Below are positions 8,592 to 14,826 of a stretch of DNA of 14,826 nucleotides, in pieces; within the stretch, counting starts at the first letter, position 1; each line of letters starts with the position of its first letter. The position numbers and the translations under genes were made by a program. The DNA comes from Dysgonamonadaceae bacterium (lineage in GTDB: Bacteria > Bacteroidota > Bacteroidia > Bacteroidales > Azobacteroidaceae): contig JAITAH010000132.1 of NCBI GenBank assembly GCA_031284225.1, positions 1 to 14,826 of the forward strand. Direction: 5' to 3'. Below the pieces are notes generated by a model that did not search any database, was not told the origin of the DNA, and saw only the letters and a program-made list of their open reading frames with translations.

Positions 8592-10382
8592 CTACGCCAA
8601 TAGCCATTTCTTTTCCTGTTCATCCATAATCGCTATCTTATACCTGAAACTATCCGGCGACCTTTGTTGCAACCGCAGCCGCAGGCTTTTCAAAACGCCG
8701 TTGGATTGCAAGAACGCAAGGCGTCCGGTACGGGGAAGAATACGGATTTCAATAACATGGATCATCCCTTCTTTGAATTTCTGGCTAATCCGAACATTAC
8801 GAACTACTTGAATGTCTTGAACCTGATCGCCGAGTTCTATTCGGCAAAAATTGACGACGTCGTTTTTGGTCAGTATCCGATCTTTGGCGGTCAAGTAAAA
8901 TTGAAGAATATTCGCCCTGCTTTCCGGGTCAAGAAAGCTGCACCCGCCGGAAACCGGAGTAATAAAAACGGCTTCCGTTTTGTTCAGTTCGGGAACTTTA
9001 TGCGCCATCAGCGCTGTTCCGGCGGGCAGCCCGTTCAGTAATTCAGCATGAGTGTTCCAATAGTAAATGCTTATGCCGGTAGTTTCTTCCTCCGGCCGGA
9101 TGGCAAGTCGGGCGACTTCGGCGCTCGCTCTCAACCGGTTGTTTTCCACGATAAACATTTCGTTGTTCTGAATAGACGAAACGGAATTGAAAATTTCCAT
9201 CAATTTTTCACTGTCGATGCCGGACGGGAAAGCCGTCTTTTCATCGCCGAGTACGTCGATTACTTTTTCCAGCCGATCGGACAGGCCAGACACTCCGGCA
9301 GTATCTTTCTTGACCGGATCTACCGCATACCGTTTCACAGGATATAACTCCTCCCCTCTGCGGCAGATAATGCCGTCTATTTCCATGAACGCTTCGCCTG
9401 TGCCCGACGACAGGGAAACGACTTTTGTCAAATCTTCCTGCATGGATAAATGGTATTCGCGGTAATAGCGGTTAACGACCGGAAAGGCATTGAGCAAAAT
9501 CCGCGCCTGTTCCAAATCTTTCTCTGCAAAATGTGGAGGAAAAGTAATCGAAAGCCAGTAGAGCGGCGTCAGCGAAGCAGTTATTTCCGGCGGAACGATT
9601 TCTGCCAGCCCCTCAGGGAGTCTCTGCTTCGGAAGGTTATCCAAACAGATTCCGGGTAGAGTCTGATAGTGGTCTCTATAAAAATTCAGAAGGTCTTTTT
9701 CCGCATTGCTTAGCGTCGTATCTGAAGGAACCGGAAAACCTGGTTTCATTTTCAGGAGTTGCCCCTGAAGCATCCACCGGATTTCCGCCATCAAATCGAA
9801 GTACGGATGGTCGCCTCTTAAATCCGGAAAGTCAATGTAAAACGGCAAGTCCCTCAATGTCCGAAGAGCAGGATCGATTTCCAAACCCAGCCAAACAGTG
9901 TTGTATGCCGCTTTTTTATCCGAACGGGACAACAGCGTCCGGTTGCCTGTAACATCCGTCGCCCACAGGACGTTTTTGTAAAAAAGCCGGGCTATGGAAA
10001 TATTACGGACGTCGGTATCTACAACCGGCGTAAACAGCAGCGAATTCATATTATCTTCCTTAAATTCTACCGGCGGCGTCTTAACATAAAAGCCGGCGGT
10101 TCTATCCAGACGAAATTCCAGCAGGCCGGTACCGGTTTTGATATGCAGCACGGCATGTCCAGGACGCACATAATTGAAAACGGACGGCGACAAGTTTTTA
10201 ATCAATTTTTCCAGAACGGCGACGTCCGTATCGTCCAGTTTGCCGTACAGCAAATGTAATTCGTTGCAGATTTCTTCCATCATCAGCCGAATGAGCGGAT
10301 TGAGTCGCTGGATGTTGCCGGTTTGCCAAACCAAACGAGTGTAGCGGACGATATCGTTGAACAGGGATTCTTTCGTTTTCAT
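8592..10382 (-). CDS. tssF: Type VI secretion system baseplate subunit TssF (Bacteroidota T6SSiii type)
   Basis: This is a predicted component of the T6SS baseplate, the cytoplasmic platform on which tube and sheath assemble. The 596-residue protein resembles the Bacteroidota TssF proteins more than the proteobacterial ones. The N-terminus has the RLVWQTGNIQRLNPLIRLMMEE pattern in two parts followed by a LEKLIKNLSPSVF segment and a P-H-A-V motif near residue 75. A mid-protein stretch reads VWLGLEIDPALRTL and LPFYIDF. The C-terminal part carries LQFYLTAKDRILTKNDVVNF at 493-512, a pattern I associate with TssF. There is no signal peptide or membrane helix, as expected. The gene starts nine bases after the tssR stop, so they form one operon. 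It is last in the operon and ends 51 bases from the convergent HTCS gene; TssG, its usual partner and neighbour, is not here. The assignment rests on remembered family patterns rather than a search. Confidence 0.8.
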   Translation of the reverse strand: MKTKESLFNDIVRYTRLVWQTGNIQRLNPLIRLMMEEICNELHLLYGKLDDTDVAVLEKLIKNLSPSVFNYVRPGHAVLHIKTGTGLLEFRLDRTAGFYVKTPPVEFKEDNMNSLLFTPVVDTDVRNISIARLFYKNVLWATDVTGNRTLLSRSDKKAAYNTVWLGLEIDPALRTLRDLPFYIDFPDLRGDHPYFDLMAEIRWMLQGQLLKMKPGFPVPSDTTLSNAEKDLLNFYRDHYQTLPGICLDNLPKQRLPEGLAEIVPPEITASLTPLYWLSITFPPHFAEKDLEQARILLNAFPVVNRYYREYHLSMQEDLTKVVSLSSGTGEAFMEIDGIICRRGEELYPVKRYAVDPVKKDTAGVSGLSDRLEKVIDVLGDEKTAFPSGIDSEKLMEIFNSVSSIQNNEMFIVENNRLRASAEVARLAIRPEEETTGISIYYWNTHAELLNGLPAGTALMAHKVPELNKTEAVFITPVSGGCSFLDPESRANILQFYLTAKDRILTKNDVVNFCRIELGDQVQDIQVVRNVRISQKFKEGMIHVIEIRILPRTGRLAFLQSNGVLKSLRLRLQQRSPDSFRYKIAIMDEQEKKWLLA

Positions 10383-10391
10383 GCAGCTTTT

Positions 10392-12845
10392 TTACGGTAA
10401 ATATTTTTTATCCAGCCAGTAGTAAATTTCGCCGCCGGATTCAAATTGTTCTGCTTTCTCCAAATCCGGCAATTTGCTCTTGAAATAATCGATCAATTGG
10501 TCCAGCTCCTGATCCGGAAACCTTTTTTTATTTTTAATATCCTTCAACAGAACACGGTTCAGTATTTCGGTGGAAGTCGGGCAACCGGTAATACGATACT
10601 GGGCTTGCGCCAAAGTCAGCGATTTCAGTTGGCCGACTTTTTCCTTGCAGAGTTTGCAATATTTAATCGTCTGTATGTATTGCCCGTAAAGACGCCTGCG
10701 TACTTTTTTCGTATTTGCATACCGGGGCAGAAGCGTATCGGCAGCCGTTTTTACGGTTTCCTGCGCCGCAAACAAATCGTCTTCCGGACAATTGCAGGCT
10801 TTTTTCTTCGCTTGCTTTGTTATCGACCGGTATTTCAAATCGACTTCGACGGCAGACAGAGATTTGATAAATTCCTTCATTTCCTTCATTTCCGTTTCGG
10901 AAAGCAAAAGGAAATAGTCGAGCCGTTTGTTTATGCTGTCGGTCAAGATAATGGTTTTGCTGGGCAGATACCAGCCCGGCGTGGCGTTGCCGAACTTAGA
11001 AAGCAGCGGTTTCGTTGGCGTCGGAATACCGGATAAGCCGAAATGGCTGATATAGAGGCTATCATATAGCGTCCGGTTGTTGCCGAAGGAATGAAAGGCT
11101 TTTGCTATCTGTTGGATAATATCGTTGTTGTCTGCTTGGATTTGCCGGATAATCGTATCAATATCGCTTGCCATGTATTCCAATGGCAGGATTTCCCGCT
11201 TTTGCGGGAAAAACAGGCAGCCCTGCGTAATACTGTTTCCGGGAAAATCCAGCCGGAAACTGTTTTTGCCGGCGTCCATTTCTCTGTAATAGTTGGAGCG
11301 TTTAACCTGTCCTGCCGATACGAAAATATTTTTCCGCTTTTGCAGCAACGCATCGGCGTATGAAGTAATCATGTTTTCGACCGCCAGTACGAAATTGTTA
11401 TACTCGTCCTCGTTTCCTGCATAGATTTGAAAGGCGCAAATGCGGCAATTGTTGTGCAGGAGCTTGCGGATAAGGGTCGAATCGACGCGATCGGAAGCGT
11501 AACCTTTATCGCCGACCAGAACAATCAGGTTGGTAGCATTGCGCTCCCTGTCAAGCAAATTGACCGCCATGTTTAGTCCCTGCCATGGCCTGTCGAGTTT
11601 GACCGGGCGCAACTGATCTTTCCGGTCGGCTTTCAATGAAAGATAATTCATGAGGTCTGCGAAACCGGAATACATTCCCGTCGCGGTTAATGTTTCGGTT
11701 TGCCCGTCGTCGAAAGCCAGTACGCAGTTGAATTGGTATGCTGTGGTATTGTCCTGTTCAAACAGCGGTTGCAGACTTTGAATGGCATTGACAATTTGCG
11801 GGAATTGTTCAATGGTTTGTTCCTGCCCTTCAAAAACGAACGAGATATTGATTTTCTTCAATTCTTTGGAAAGGTTTTTAAACTCTTTCCGGGTAATATG
11901 TTCGCCATTGACGTTGAAAACGTAATTGTTACTGTAATCGAATAAAGGTGCGACCGCGCGGGTTTTGAAAGCAATCAGGCTGTCCCGCACCGAATAAGAA
12001 GACACAGGATTGTATTGCAGCGTTTTATGTTGAGCGGAAAGGAAGCGGACGCTTTCCGCCAAGTCTTCCGAAAGGGAAATAAGCTGTTCTTTTTTGACGA
12101 CAAACTGCAGCGAATCGCCGGGTATGGTGGATAAATCGACATGCAAACCTATACCGGCGTCCTTAACCAGCGAATGGTCTATCCAGCCCAGAATATCGTT
12201 TTTTGCTGTTTCCGGCTTGATACGGGACTTTTTGGCAATGAGGATTTTCTCTTCGTTTTCCAAGAGTTTTAGTTGATAAACAATGCTGTATGGAGCAACA
12301 ATGGCGGAAGAGGAGTTAAATTCCAAGTCCCTATAGGTTTTCATGGAATCGAGGACAAAATATTTGTCCGGATCGACAAGCGGAACGGTATCGGCAAAGA
12401 GCGTCAGCATTTTGATCTTCCTTCCGCTGGCAATATCGGTTACAGACTGCTGGTTCAGTAGCAGTTTGGACTTGTGTATCCAGCCGGAATATTCAGCTTT
12501 TTTGTAGTCTAACTTGCCGTTTTTCAGGATGTCGGGCGTATATTTAATCAGGCGCAAATATTCGCCTTTCTTTTTTATGACCAGAAACGGGTCGAGGAAG
12601 TCTGCATCTTTGGCTTTGACCTTTCCGCCGGCATTGCTGAGCGTGAAATTCTTTTCCCTGTCGGAATAAACGATCCACGGCTCTTTGTTCAAATCGGTTT
12701 TCGGGGCTTTAACCTCGCCCGTACAGTAGTTAAGGGAATACTCCCGTGGGATTTTCTTGATTCGGGTGAAGCGGTGGACAGGCCCGCACGAAGTCATAAA
12801 GATGACAATACCAAGAAAAAACAGGAGTTTGTGAAAAGTATTCAT
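10392..12845 (-). CDS. tssR: T6SSiii-specific envelope lipoprotein TssR
   Basis: TssR is known as a Bacteroidota-specific T6SS protein and a member of the TssN-O-P-Q-R group that replaces the classical membrane complex. From the ATG at 12845 the product has 817 residues. Residues 1-19 are a lipoprotein signal ending in MTS before Cys20. The residues after the cysteine (GPVHRF) lack the acidic surface-export signal, so the protein should face the periplasm. Residues roughly 50-240 contain two SH3-like segments (PWIVYSDREKNF, EYSGWIHKSKLL, LGWIDHSLV). Around 365-505 alternating hydrophobic strands and helices (FNCVLAFDDGQ, NLIVLVGDKGY, CRICAFQIYAG) resemble a von Willebrand A fold without an obvious metal-binding DxSxS motif. 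The C-terminal part has five cysteines: 684, 686, 730, 733 and 755. A longer frame reaching a GTG at 12947 is rejected because the lipoprotein signal would become internal. The gene sits 35 bases after the DUF2158 gene. Confidence 0.82.
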   Translation of the reverse strand: MNTFHKLLFFLGIVIFMTSCGPVHRFTRIKKIPREYSLNYCTGEVKAPKTDLNKEPWIVYSDREKNFTLSNAGGKVKAKDADFLDPFLVIKKKGEYLRLIKYTPDILKNGKLDYKKAEYSGWIHKSKLLLNQQSVTDIASGRKIKMLTLFADTVPLVDPDKYFVLDSMKTYRDLEFNSSSAIVAPYSIVYQLKLLENEEKILIAKKSRIKPETAKNDILGWIDHSLVKDAGIGLHVDLSTIPGDSLQFVVKKEQLISLSEDLAESVRFLSAQHKTLQYNPVSSYSVRDSLIAFKTRAVAPLFDYSNNYVFNVNGEHITRKEFKNLSKELKKINISFVFEGQEQTIEQFPQIVNAIQSLQPLFEQDNTTAYQFNCVLAFDDGQTETLTATGMYSGFADLMNYLSLKADRKDQLRPVKLDRPWQGLNMAVNLLDRERNATNLIVLVGDKGYASDRVDSTLIRKLLHNNCRICAFQIYAGNEDEYNNFVLAVENMITSYADALLQKRKNIFVSAGQVKRSNYYREMDAGKNSFRLDFPGNSITQGCLFFPQKREILPLEYMASDIDTIIRQIQADNNDIIQQIAKAFHSFGNNRTLYDSLYISHFGLSGIPTPTKPLLSKFGNATPGWYLPSKTIILTDSINKRLDYFLLLSETEMKEMKEFIKSLSAVEVDLKYRSITKQAKKKACNCPEDDLFAAQETVKTAADTLLPRYANTKKVRRRLYGQYIQTIKYCKLCKEKVGQLKSLTLAQAQYRITGCPTSTEILNRVLLKDIKNKKRFPDQELDQLIDYFKSKLPDLEKAEQFESGGEIYYWLDKKYLP

Positions 12846-12880
12846 ACCGTTATGTTTTTGATTTATTTGATAGATATTTC

Positions 12881-13093
12881 TTACTGTATCAATTCCAAAG
12901 ATGTGTTTTTGAAAATTTCGCTTTTCCATTTGTTGCCGTCGAACCACTCGCAGATGACGTCGCCGACTTCGTAGCCGCGACTTTCGATGAAGACGAACCG
13001 ATCTTCTTTGGATTCGCCGATAACACGAACAACCGTCATCGGGGGACTGCCGAATTTCATCCTTACTTTATCGCCAAGAGTAAATGTTTGCAT
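12881..13093 (-). CDS. YodC-like DUF2158 small protein
   Basis: This is a 70-residue soluble protein of the DUF2158 (YodC) type, whose function is unknown. The family signature is visible: GDKVRMKFGSPPMTVVRVIG at residues 7-26 and CEWFDGNKWKSEIF at 48-61. These suggest a small SH3-like beta-barrel. An insertion between the two halves (about 27-45) makes it slightly longer than the usual 55-65 residues. There is no signal peptide or membrane segment, so it is probably cytoplasmic. It begins 10 bases after the stop of the ClpV N-domain-like gene and ends 35 bases before tssR, so it very probably shares their transcript. A role in T6SS is suggested only by position; DUF2158 genes also occur widely outside secretion loci. 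Confidence 0.8.
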   Translation of the reverse strand: MQTFTLGDKVRMKFGSPPMTVVRVIGESKEDRFVFIESRGYEVGDVICEWFDGNKWKSEIFKNTSLELIQ

Positions 13094-13103
13094 CCCGTAT
13101 CGG

Positions 13104-13292
13104 TTAAAAACAATATTTATGTTTTTCTATTTCTGACTGATATACGGTTTTATATAAAACAGAATCCTTAGGCGACAGGACTTTTGTAAGATGGGCGGGA
13201 GTATAGCGCGCATTGGAATTTTCCTGTGCAAGGGATTGGGCGATACGGACAACCGCTGGGACTGTTTCGTTCAAGTTTAAGAAATCGTTCAT
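13104..13292 (-). CDS. Short ClpV/TssH N-domain-like protein without ATPase modules
   Basis: The 62-residue product resembles the very start of ClpV (TssH), the AAA+ ATPase that recycles contracted T6SS sheath. The matching part is FLNLNETVPAVVRIAQSL followed by AQENSNARYTPAHLTKVL, residues 4-39; the helix pattern and the Y-T-P-A-H-L motif are typical of the Clp N repeat. After KDSVLYK (42-48) the resemblance fades and the frame stops, so the second Clp N repeat, linker, Walker motifs and both AAA modules are absent. The next base stretch is the DUF2158 gene, so no ATPase remnant follows. I chose the ATG at 13292 because ClpV proteins begin just before this motif and because a promoter-like site at 13340-13369 would place the transcript start inside a longer frame. 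The alternative is the ATG at 13346, giving 80 residues. It may be a decayed clpV or a free-standing N-domain protein. Confidence 0.65.
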   Translation of the reverse strand: MNDFLNLNETVPAVVRIAQSLAQENSNARYTPAHLTKVLSPKDSVLYKTVYQSEIEKHKYCF

Positions 13293-13339
13293 AGCTGTAT
13301 CTGTTACATCATAAATTGAGGCGTTTTTTTTATTTTTTG

Positions 13340-13369
13340 CAAACATATTAAAAATATATTAGATATCAA
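13340..13369 (-). promoter_or_regulatory. Candidate promoter of the minus-strand T6SS operon
   Basis: On the minus strand TTG (13369-13367), a 19-base spacer and TATGTTTG (13347-13340) match the Bacteroidota TTTG-N19-TAnnTTTG pattern closely. Transcription would begin a few bases after 13340, giving a leader of about 40 bases before the ATG at 13292 and excluding the ATG at 13346. The region is AT-rich and the core is short, so this is a candidate only. Confidence 0.45.
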
Positions 13370-13487
13370 TTATCCAAACAGAAAAAAATGAAAAAAGGAG
13401 TAATTTTTTTCAAAGATTATCATCAATGATTTTTTATTTAAATGTAAAAAATTTATACAGAATGAAAAAATTAAATTTTATAATATG

Positions 13488-13517
13488 TTGATAATTAAAT
13501 ATATAATAATATATTTG
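13488..13517 (+). promoter_or_regulatory. Distal candidate promoter facing tssD
   Basis: TTG at 13488-13490, a 19-base spacer and TATATTTG at 13510-13517 fit the Bacteroidota promoter pattern exactly. It would start transcription near 13524, about 365 bases before tssD, so the product would be either a very long leader or a separate short RNA that runs into the hairpin at 13605-13630. The surroundings are AT-rich, which raises the chance of a false match. Confidence 0.4.
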
Positions 13518-13604
13518 CATACGATCCCCAATGATAAATACAGACAACAATAATTATTTTAATGAATATCGAATATAATCCCCCATTCGGCATGTGTCAA
13601 AAGT

Positions 13605-13630
13605 GATTTTTTGAGGGCGTTTCAAAAATC
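13605..13630. repeat. Hairpin in the tssD upstream region
   Basis: GATTTTTTGA (13605-13614) can pair with TCAAAAATC (13622-13630), leaving one bulged T and a seven-base loop GGGCGTT. The stem is rich in A-T pairs and is not followed by a T-run, so it is not a classical terminator. It lies 88 bases downstream of the distal promoter candidate and upstream of the proximal one. Confidence 0.4.
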
Positions 13631-13656
13631 TGAAATTATGTCTCTACCGATCAATC

Positions 13657-13669
13657 CATCAACTTGATG
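13657..13669. repeat. Short perfect dyad CATCAA-C-TTGATG
   Basis: CATCAA at 13657-13662 and TTGATG at 13664-13669 are exact inverse complements around a single C. Such a compact dyad suits a homodimeric repressor or activator. It lies about 80 bases upstream of the proximal tssD promoter candidate. No second copy was noticed in the region, so its role is uncertain. Confidence 0.3.
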
Positions 13670-13748
13670 ACAATTCGCTCAACAATAAATAAATAACAGT
13701 TTTTATCTCAAAAAAAACGAATATAATAAAAAAATAATTAAGATTTTC

Positions 13749-13780
13749 TTTGGATAATTAGGAAATATGCTATTACTTTG
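13749..13780 (+). promoter_or_regulatory. Proximal candidate promoter of tssD
   Basis: TTTG at 13749-13752, a 20-base spacer and TTACTTTG at 13773-13780 resemble the Bacteroidota TTTG-N19-TAnnTTTG promoter with one mismatch in the -7 box. Transcription would start near 13787 and leave a leader of about 100 bases before the tssD ATG. Confidence 0.45.
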
Positions 13781-13888
13781 CAGACGATAATTAACTGTGA
13801 ATCGGTATAACAAAATCAGCTAAATAAAAAAGGAGTATTTTTAAAAAACCGATGTAACTATTACAAATCTTTAAAATGTGTTATAACT

Positions 13889-14281
13889 ATGGCATTTCGA
13901 GCAACATTAAGTTTGGGAGGAAAAGAGTTTGACGTATTGGATTGCGCATACAAACTCGAACGGGATGTGGACAGCAAAGGTCGTCCGGCGTCCAATCTTT
14001 ACGGAGGCAAAGTACGGATTCATGTAGAATCAACGGAAGACACATCGATCCTTGAGCAGATGGTGAGTCAGTTCAAGCCGATTTCAGGCAACATCACTTT
14101 CAAAAAAGGCGACGAAGAAGCAAAAATGAAAGAACTGACCTGGGAAAACGGTTATATCGTTTCCTTTGAAGAATCTATCGACGTGATCGGATCGCAACCC
14201 ATGACTATGACTTTTACTGTTTCTGCACAGGTATTGAAAATCGGCGGGGCTCAATTCGAGCAAAACTGGCCGTCCAACTAA
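13889..14281 (+). CDS. tssD: Type VI secretion tube protein TssD (Hcp), Bacteroidota type
   Basis: Hcp forms stacked hexameric rings that make the inner tube propelled by the T6SS, and it is usually the most abundant secreted component. The 130-residue product has the length and pattern of Bacteroidota TssD: an N-terminal MAFRATLSLGGKEFDVL, then LERDVDSKGRPAS and LYGGKVRIHVESTEDTSI at 23-54, FKKGDEEAKMKELTWENGYI at 71-90, and PMTMTFTVSAQ at 104-114. There is no signal peptide, as expected for a T6SS-exported protein. The ATG at 13889 is the only sensible start. It is the first gene of the plus-strand unit, after a leader of about 100 bases from the proximal promoter candidate, and is separated from tssB by 86 bases that contain a strong stem-loop. 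I see no fused C-terminal effector domain, so this is a plain tube subunit. Confidence 0.93.
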   Translation: MAFRATLSLGGKEFDVLDCAYKLERDVDSKGRPASNLYGGKVRIHVESTEDTSILEQMVSQFKPISGNITFKKGDEEAKMKELTWENGYIVSFEESIDVIGSQPMTMTFTVSAQVLKIGGAQFEQNWPSN

Positions 14282-14282
14282 C

Positions 14283-14337
14283 AGACAATGGCGCCGGGTC
14301 GTCCTTCCTCTTCGGACGGACGCTCCGGCGCTTGTCT
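14283..14337 (+). promoter_or_regulatory. Strong intercistronic stem-loop between tssD and tssB
   Basis: The arms are AGACAA (14283-14288) with TTGTCT (14332-14337), GCGCCGG (14291-14297) with CCGGCGC (14325-14331), GTC (14298-14300) with GAC (14319-14321), and GTCC (14301-14304) with GGAC (14314-14317). This gives about 20 base pairs, interrupted by a TG bulge, a GCT bulge and a single G, around a nine-base loop. It begins two bases after the tssD stop codon. No T-run follows, so it is better seen as a partial terminator or a structure protecting the tssD mRNA 3' end than as a full terminator. This would allow more tube protein than sheath protein to be made. Confidence 0.7.
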
Positions 14338-14367
14338 CGATGATTTACCCTTTTAAAAGCAGCAACT

Positions 14368-14817
14368 ATGATCCATCAATATGAAATTGGCGGCAACGCA
14401 GTTAGCGTCGATGCTTCGGAGGCGATCGCCGCCATACCGGAAAACCGTACCCTGCTGGTAGAAAAACTGACAGATGACGAAGCGATCCACCCGGAAGTAG
14501 TTACCGGATTAAGTTCAATCGAACAGGTTTTCGCCCATTATAAACCTCAAACGGAGGTAGAGTTTCAGAACGGCGAAGGCCAGCCGGTCAAGGAAAGTTT
14601 TTATTTTCAGAGCGTTGGCGACTTTTCCGTCAAAAACCTGACGGAACAGAGCCGGTTCCTGAAACATATCAGTACGGAAAAAACATTTTATGAGAGCCTG
14701 TCCAGACAGTTACGTACCAACAAAATCTTGCAGCGGGTACTTGAAAATCCCGCGTCCCGCCAGGCGTTTATCGCTTCGCTGGAAGCCCTGGAAACGGAAC
14801 TGGGATCGGCGGAATAA
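14368..14817 (+). CDS. tssB: Type VI secretion contractile sheath small subunit TssB
   Basis: TssB pairs with TssC to form the contractile sheath that surrounds the Hcp tube in the cytoplasm. The 149-residue product fits the Bacteroidota TssB type: VEFQNGEGQPVKESFYFQSV at 64-83, GDFSVKNLTEQSRFLK at 84-99, and the C-terminal helix segment LSRQLRTNKILQRVLENPAS at 111-130 followed by RQAFIASLEAL. It is soluble, with no signal peptide. The gene is the second of the plus-strand unit, after the stem-loop, and TssC is expected immediately beyond the window, since only nine bases follow the stop. The proteobacterial TssB is somewhat longer (about 160-170 residues). Confidence 0.85.
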   Translation: MIHQYEIGGNAVSVDASEAIAAIPENRTLLVEKLTDDEAIHPEVVTGLSSIEQVFAHYKPQTEVEFQNGEGQPVKESFYFQSVGDFSVKNLTEQSRFLKHISTEKTFYESLSRQLRTNKILQRVLENPASRQAFIASLEALETELGSAE

Positions 14818-14826
14818 TCATTGAAT

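Larger units (their letters stand above)
13347..13888. promoter_or_regulatory. AT-rich divergent control region between the two T6SS transcription units
   Basis: About 540 bases separate the start codons of the two divergent T6SS units. No convincing gene is present: the longest peptides are a 14-codon frame at 13562-13606 and a start-less 29-codon minus-strand frame at 13554-13643. The sequence is much richer in A and T than the flanking genes. It contains two promoter-like sites facing tssD (13488-13517 and 13749-13780), a hairpin (13605-13630) and a small dyad (13657-13669), described separately. This looks like the main regulatory region of the locus. Confidence 0.6.

Noticed and set aside
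12846..12947. N-terminal extension of TssR to a GTG at 12947
   Set aside because: It would bury the lipoprotein signal (Cys20 from the ATG at 12845) and overlap the DUF2158 coding sequence.
13562..13606. 14-codon plus-strand frame, considered as a leader peptide
   Set aside because: It has no clear ribosome-binding context, repeated codons or attenuator pairing that would support a leader-peptide role.
13554..13643. Start-less 29-codon minus-strand frame in the T6SS control region, considered as a transposase tail
   Set aside because: It is short, has no start codon or upstream coding sequence, and I cannot match it securely to any transposase family.

Overview
The window looks like a Bacteroidota chromosome, most likely a gut-type Bacteroidales. 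The grounds are a SusC-type TonB-dependent transporter, a one-piece hybrid two-component sensor with an AraC output domain, TAnnTTTG-type promoter elements, and the Bacteroidota-specific type VI secretion components of subtype iii (T6SSiii). I cannot name the genus. I see no rRNA, tRNA, CRISPR array, insertion sequence or integrase.

The left half (1-8540) is one end of a polysaccharide utilization locus (PUL). On the minus strand a GH105/GH88-like unsaturated uronyl hydrolase (4075-2936) is followed after 31 bases by a SusC-type transporter (2904 to beyond base 1). Transcribed divergently across a 181-base gap is a 1427-residue hybrid two-component system (4257-8540), the likely sensor and activator of the locus. 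The hydrolase points to a substrate cleaved by a polysaccharide lyase, such as a pectin/rhamnogalacturonan fragment. SusD and any lyase would lie outside the window.

The right half (8592-14826) is part of a T6SSiii locus. A minus-strand operon runs, in order of transcription, from a 62-residue protein resembling only the first part of the ClpV/TssH N-domain, to a YodC-like DUF2158 protein, to the lipoprotein TssR, to the baseplate protein TssF. TssF ends tail-to-tail with the PUL sensor gene. Transcribed away from this operon, across an AT-rich control region of about 540 bases, are the Hcp tube protein TssD and the sheath protein TssB. A strong stem-loop lies between these two.

TssD and TssB would supply the contractile tube and sheath, TssF the baseplate, and TssR the envelope-spanning part. 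The most unusual points are the ClpV N-domain fragment without its ATPase, the DUF2158 gene inside the operon, the absence of TssG beside TssF, the tssD-tssB stem-loop, and the two promoter-like sites plus hairpin in the control region.
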